DNA of 64,000 bases, from positions 1,369,001-1,433,000 of the forward strand of contig BLAL01000242.1 in NCBI GenBank assembly GCA_015698045.1. The letters are read 5' to 3'. The position numbers and the translations under genes were made by a program. The notes under the pieces were generated by a model, which ran no database searches, was not told the origin of the DNA, and worked only from the letters and a program-made list of their open reading frames with translations. Origin of the DNA: Rhizophagus clarus. Lineage: Eukaryota; Glomeromycota; Glomeromycetes; Glomerales; Glomeraceae. How positions within the stretch are numbered: the first letter of the stretch is position 1; the number at the start of each line of letters is the position of its first letter. This document shows positions 59,441-64,000 of this stretch, piece by piece.

Positions 59441-60605
59441 AAAGCTTTTTTTTAAGCGTTTGATTAAAAGAAAAAGCTTTTTTTTAAGCGTTTGATTAAA
59501 AGAAAAAGCTTTTTTTTAAGCGTTTGATTAAAAGAAAAAGCTTTTTTTTAAGCGTTTGATTAAAAGAAAAAGCTTTTTTTTAAGCGTTTGATTAAAAGAA
59601 AAAGCTTTTTTTAAGCGTTTGATTAAAAGAAAAAGCTTTTTTTTAAGCGTTTGATTAAAAGAAAAAGCTTTTTTTTAAGCGTTTGATTAAAAGAAAAAGC
59701 TTTTTTTTAAGCGTTTGATTAAAAGAAAAAGCTTTTTTTTAAGCGTTTGATTAAAAGAAAAAGCTTTTTTTTAAGCGTTTGATTAAAAGAAAAAGCTTTT
59801 TTTTAAGCGTTTGATTAAAAGAAAAAGCTTTTTTTTAAGCGTTTGATTAAAAGAAAAAGCTTTTTTTTAAGCGTTTGATTAAAAGAAAAAGCTTTTTTTT
59901 AAGCGTTTGATTAAAAGAAAAAGCTTTTTTTTAAGCGTTTGATTAAAAGAAAAAGCTTTTTTTTAAGCGTTTGATTAAAAGAAAAAGCTTTTTTTTAAGC
60001 GTTTGATTAAAAGAAAAAGCTTTTTTTTAAGCGTTTGATTAAAAGAAAAAGCTTTTTTTTAAGCGTTTGATTAAAAGAAAAAGCTTTTTTTTAAGCGTTT
60101 GATTAAAAGAAAAAGCTTTTTTTTAAGCGTTTGATTAAAAGAAAAAGCTTTTTTTTAAGCGTTTGATTAAAAGAAAAAGCTTTTTTTTAAGCGTTTGATT
60201 AAAAGAAAAAGCTTTTTTTTAAGCGTTTGATTAAAAGAAAAAGCTTTTTTTTAAGCGTTTGATTAAAAGAAAAAGCTTTTTTTTAAGCGTTTGATTAAAA
60301 GAAAAAGCTTTTTTTAAGCGTTTGATTAAAAGAAAAAGCTTTTTTTTAAGCGTTTGATTAAAAGAAAAAGCTTTTTTTTAAGCGTTTGATTAAAAGAAAA
60401 AGCTTTTTTTTAAGCGTTTGATTAAAAGAAAAAGCTTTTTTTTAAGCGTTTGATTAAAAGAAAAAGCTTTTTTTTAAGCGTTTGATTAAAAGAAAAAGCT
60501 TTTTTTTAAGCGTTTGATTAAAAGAAAAAGCTTTTTTTTAAGCGTTTGATTAAAAGAAAAAGCTTTTTTTTAAGCGTTTGATTAAAAGAAAAAGCTTTTT
60601 TTTAT
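59440..60605. repeat. Satellite array, 32-bp unit
   Basis: About 36 copies of AAGCGTTTGATTAAAAGAAA plus AAGC and a T-run. Copies are almost identical except for T-run length, so homogenisation is recent. The core AAAAAGCTTTTT is palindromic. The array joins the 30-bp array without a gap, sharing GCGTTTGATTAAAA. Confidence 0.95.
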
Positions 60606-61450
60606 TCGTTTAATTTAAAAGAAACATTTAAATTAAACGTGTATTTTTTCTAAATTAAGCTGCTTAAAAGAAGCGGGTTTTAACTTTTTTAATTAAGCCG
60701 CTTAAAAGAAACTTTATTTTAACGTTTTTTTTAAAATTAAACACTTAAAAAAAAGCATTTTTGATTTAATTAAACGCTTAAAAAAAAGCATTTTTGATTT
60801 AATTAAATGCTTAAAAAAAGCGTTTTTGATTTAATTAAACGCTTAAAAAAAAACTTCATTTTAAAATAACGTTAAAAAGTGTTTTTAAACCGTTCTTTTA
60901 ACGTTTTATTGGAGTTTTTTTTATTAAACGATTAATAAAAAATCAATAAAATTATTTTAAAAACCTGTTAAAATCAGATTTTCTATTAAATGATTTTAAG
61001 AAAATTGTTAAGGTCTACTTTTTATTACCGTTAAAATCAATAACTGATTAAAAAAGAATTTTTTTTTTATTGAAAATGATTAAAAAAGAAATTTTTTTCT
61101 TTAATTGAAAATAATTAAAAAAAAGTGTGTTTTTAATTGAAAATGATTAAGAAAAATTTGTTCTTTTTAATTAAAATGATTTTAAAAAAGCCGTTGAACT
61201 CGATTTTTTCATATAAATATTTTTAAAAACTATTGAATTGTTTTTTATTATAATGACTAAAAGGAAATCATTTAAGAAATAATTAGAAAAAACAAATTAT
61301 TAAAAATCGTTTTTATTAAAAATGATTAAAAAAAAATTTTTTTTTTCTTATTGAAACTATTTGCAAAAATAAACCGTTTTTTTTATTAAAAGTGATATAA
61401 AAAAATCATTTGTTTTTTTTCATTAAAAACGATCAAAAAAAATAGTTTTT
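60606..61450. repeat. Degenerate satellite flank
   Basis: Diverged units in the opposite sense (TTAATTAAACGCTTAAAAAA) near 60640-60850, then AAAATGATTAAAAAAG units resembling those of the array at 40300-41000. This links the two satellite regions. Confidence 0.75.
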
Positions 61451-61699
61451 TTACTGTAAAACAATTTACTAATAGTGACTATTTTAAATGATCGGCTTTT
61501 TTTTTTACCTGTGTTATGATCGATGAAATCAATTTTTTGCAGCAAAATCATTTACTTGATGGTTAAATATAATTAACAACAAAAGTGGCACAGGAGAGCT
61601 TAATTTGCAATTTTATTCTAATGATATCAAAAGATGCAAAATAGCATAAAGCAAATAATCATCTCTTTTATTTTTTTAAAAAATAGCGTGGCAATAACC

Positions 61700-61760
61700 A
61701 TATGCATATGCATATGCATATGCATATGCATTGCTATTGCATTGCTATTGCATTGTATAT
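61700..61760. repeat. ATGCAT microsatellite
   Basis: About five tandem CATATG/ATGCAT units followed by three units of TTGCTATTGCA. The hexamer is self-complementary, so the tract can form hairpins. Confidence 0.85.
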
Positions 61761-61930
61761 TGCAATTAAATAGCTATATAAATTTCAACTTTAAAGTTCA
61801 CATTGCGCATTTCCACTTCCATGAAAAAATGCTTGAAGATCGCACAACAATTTCCAAATTAAGCAAAAAAGTACATTAATTTGGAAAATGATCGCCAATA
61901 ATTTGTCGGTCAAAAACATACTATCGCCAA

Positions 61931-62198
61931 TTAATAGTCATTTTATTAATTATTAAAGTAGATTATTGATCGATGAGTGTAATAATATATAAACCCTAGT
62001 TTGTAGATTTAGTAAAAGGTAACGAGTGTTAAGCATAGGTTAGATTACGAATACTTAAAAATGTAACTACCTAATTATTTAGAGATAATAAAGTTTCAAA
62101 GTTTAAATAAAGTTTATATTTGAGAAAAGTAAAAGTTTGTTATATCATTTTGATTGTATTTCTTGTTGTGCCAGAAGTGGCAGAAGTTCAACGTGATA
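61931..62198 (+). repeat. LTR end block, second copy (uninterrupted)
   Basis: Matches 50431-50698 with no indel. It retains the target of the LINE uninterrupted (AATTAATAGTCATTTTATTA). It ends CGTGATA, where the first copy has CGTGACA. Confidence 0.8.
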
Positions 62199-62310
62199 AC
62201 AGGTAAGCGATATAATTGTTTTAAATAATGAGTATGCTGACTCCAAATTGATAATAGACTTCTACTGGGCTAAAGCGTAGAAGACTTATCTAAACAAAGC
62301 TAAAGATAGA

Positions 62311-62577
62311 ATGGTAAAAATGATGATAATCTTGTACTTTGACTCACAGGATTCTCTTCTCATCGCTTTAGAGAAGCAGTCACCGAATAAGCTTAACTGC
62401 ACGTTAACACCATCCAAAAAAAAGGAGTCCAAGTCACTGAAAGAAGACAAAAAATAGGACCATTTCAAGGCGAAGAAGAAAGATCGGAAGAAATCCAAAG
62501 CCGCTAAAGGAGGGCACAAAGAATCGCGATCTTTAATCAAATCCCTTATTAAATTACTATCAGAAGGGATTAAATAA
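62311..62577 (+). pseudogene. Lysine-rich frame of 88 codons with one stop
   Basis: From ATG 62311 to TAA 62575-62577, interrupted only by TAG at 62455-62457 after DKK. The first part is hydrophobic (YFDSQDSLLIALEKQS), the middle strongly Lys/Ser-rich (KAKKKDRKKSKAAKGGHKES), and the end a short helix (LIKSLIKLLSEGI). I do not recognise it. It lies just past the 3' LTR and may be a host gene fragment or part of another element. Confidence 0.4.
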
Positions 62578-63577
62578 CTTTAGAGGTTGACTAACAACCG
62601 TGTTCTTTACTCTTTAGAATCCTTTTATACTGATACCGGTGGGACTTTTTCAGGACTCGAACACACTAAAGTTTTATTTTTTTAGGGAATACAAACAAAT
62701 GTTTGGGGTTGGTCGATTAGTATTTTAGATTGGCCTTCTTTTGTTTGTTTTTGTTTTATTTTTTTCTTTTATTTTTTTTGGGTGATAAGTGGTTATCAAA
62801 GGTGACGAAAGGCGTGATATTCCCCACTACACGAGTGGTGAAGAGTTCTTCTTCTACAAATCAGGAATAAGTTGGTTGAATACCCACCCTTTTTATCCTC
62901 ATACCCAGTGCGTTTTATACCCGACCTTTTTGGGTTTGATACTCGATTACCTAGTCTATGCTTTTTCGAAGGTTAAATGTGTACTGTTTTTGGTCACTGA
63001 TCCAGCTGATATTAGTTATTTCAGATGTTAGTTTATGATTCATTTTAATTAAAAAAAAAATATTTATCACGTGACTTTAGTGCGATGTTTAATTTTTGAT
63101 GAAATGGATTCAATGAAATGTCCCGATACCGTTCAAGGTTAAAAATCACTATGCATCACCAAAAATTTTATTATCACCGCAGCAAATAAGCTCGTGGAAT
63201 GAACATTCAAGAATCCAATTCACCACACCATTGGCAACTAATGATTCTCCCTGTATGGCGTACGCTCCATCCAAACAAATTGCAAGTTAGCACGCTGGTT
63301 TTTATAATTTTATGTATTTACTTTTTCCATGGTTACCATAGACAAAAATAAAATAAAAAATAAATGACAGTTAACCGTGTATATATATATTACTACTAAT
63401 GGTTTTTCTCGCATTATGTTATGTTCAAATGAATCATAGTAAAAATATTGAGCCATTACACAAATTCTCATATGAATCATCATATTCATATACTTGATGC
63501 GTCATAGCCTTAAATTCTTTGTAGTTATTGCCATTTTCAGAAATATGTGATTTGAGCCACCCATTAAAAAAACCGAT
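62578..63577. other. Unrecognised A/T-rich DNA
   Basis: T-rich tracts at 62740-62790 and an 80-codon frame at 62789-63031 without motif. Nothing supportable beyond that. Confidence 0.4.
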
Positions 63578-63580
63578 TTA

Positions 63581-64000
63581 CAAAATTTTGCGAACCTTTG
63601 CGATTTTTTTGAATATTTACGTGAAAAACAGCCAGTTGTTAAGGAAATTAAAGTGAAACTCAAAAACTCTAGATATTTAAATGAGTTTCCTTGTAAAAAA
63701 TTATTATTTTTACACAAACTTTAAATCTTTGCTTATAAGGAAACTCATGTAAGTATTTAAAGTTTTTGATTTTTGCTTCAATTTCCTTAATAACTGACCA
63801 TTTTCCACGTAAATGGGAGGCGGTCAATAGAAAAGGGAGAAATCAAAAATTTTCATTAATTTTGGTTACTAAGCAAATTTTGTGCACATGACTGTGATCA
63901 GCAAAGTGGTTTATTCAATTAAATTTTGGATTTCCTTTTCTACTGACCGCCTCCCAAATATTCAAAAAAAAAAAAATCTCCAAGGTTCGCAAAATTTCGA
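63581..64000. mobile_element. Fold-back element with long inverted arms
   Basis: The left arm (63581 to about 63698) and the right arm (about 63736 to the window end) are inverted copies: CAAAATTTTGCGAACC faces GGTTCGCAAAATTT, and GAAACTCAAAAACT faces AGTTTTTGAT. The spacer is about 37 bp. A smaller element interrupts the right arm at 63815-63955. The right end may continue beyond the window. Confidence 0.8.
63815..63955. mobile_element. 141-bp MITE nested in the fold-back arm, AAAT TSD
   Basis: Ends GGGAGGCGGTCAATAGAAAA and TTTTCTACTGACCGCCTCCC are inverted repeats with one mismatch, flanked by AAAT (63811-63814 and 63956-63959). The opposite arm has the empty site CGTAAATATTC (read on its complement), confirming insertion with a 4-bp duplication. 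Confidence 0.9.

Larger units (their letters stand above)
39373..62198 (+). mobile_element. Nested Ty3-like retrotransposon with very large satellite-bearing LTRs (proposed)
   Basis: Proposed structure: 5' LTR 39373-50698 (split by a LINE, about 3.3 kb without it), internal region 50699-57199, 3' LTR 57200-62198 (about 5.0 kb). The first 80 bp of the two LTRs differ at 2 sites, both C/T. The last 268 bp differ at 12 sites, 11 of them transitions. A PBS-like TGG lies two bases after the first LTR, and a polypurine tract abuts the second. Gag-like and integrase remnants lie between. Against this, the LTR interiors do not align beyond being satellites of similar design, and I find no convincing target duplication (AACGG against ACAGG). 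The alternative is two related solo or partial elements side by side. Confidence 0.5.

Noticed and set aside
57780..60605. Regular repeats that might suggest a CRISPR array
   Set aside because: Repeats are contiguous without unique spacers, and the surroundings are eukaryotic. It is a minisatellite.
63502..63717. 71-codon minus-strand frame
   Set aside because: It lies in the arm and spacer of a fold-back element and has no protein features.
1..64000. tRNA and rRNA genes
   Set aside because: I looked for T-arm GGTTCGA-type motifs and rRNA-like stretches on both strands and found none with a plausible fold; a covariance-model scan would be decisive.

Overview
The window looks like nuclear DNA from an early-diverging filamentous fungus, most likely an arbuscular mycorrhizal fungus of the Rhizophagus type (Glomeromycotina). 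The reasons are the extreme A+T content outside genes, spliced genes with short GT-AG introns (71-95 bp), fast-evolving F-box/leucine-rich proteins, an ATPase relic resembling the P-loop NTPases annotated as Crinkler-like in Rhizophagus, and a dense load of degenerate DNA transposons, LINEs and Ty3-type elements. The taxon is inferred from family resemblance; no marker gene is present.

Layout. 1-18.4 kb holds one apparently intact five-exon gene for a DDX60-like DEVH-box RNA helicase (9320-14866, 1,732 aa by my splicing). It is flanked on the same strand by two decayed copies of its 3' part (1-1500 and about 17500-18400), so this is a tandem family in decay. Two terminal-inverted-repeat elements (1776-2537 and 3189-3861) and a small gene (7072-7311) lie around it. 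19-39 kb holds three plus-strand F-box proteins (19194, 34595, 37243; the last two adjacent paralogues) and small minus-strand genes: a 30-residue ORF ending in a CaaX-like tetrapeptide (23398-23490), a two-exon 81-aa gene (30506-30822), and a paralogue (32765-33040) of the 7072 gene. It also holds an ATPase pseudogene without its Walker A segment (27480-28609), a second element of the first transposon family (26427-27011) and a telomere-like tract (31015-31080).

39.4-62.2 kb is a nested retrotransposon complex. Sequence starting TGTAATGACGG occurs at 39373 and again at 57200, directly after a polypurine tract. A second block occurs at 50447-50698, directly before a primer-binding-site-like sequence, and again at 61931-62198. 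A/T-rich satellite arrays lie between the two blocks in both places. I read this as one Ty3-like element with very large LTRs carrying internal satellites. An APE-RT-RNase H LINE (42463-50430) has inserted in its 5' LTR. The internal region keeps a gag-like frame, an integrase remnant and, on the opposite strand, a spliced gene of unknown function that is itself split by a Tc1/mariner element (53429-54809). The end of the window is a fold-back element with a smaller MITE nested in one arm.

Theme. Repeated DNA here decays mainly by C:G to T:A transitions. Nearly every premature stop I found is one transition from CAA, CAG, CGA or TGG, and the paired LTR ends differ almost only by transitions. 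The likely functional genes are the helicase, the three F-box genes and the small genes. I saw no tRNA, rRNA or CRISPR.
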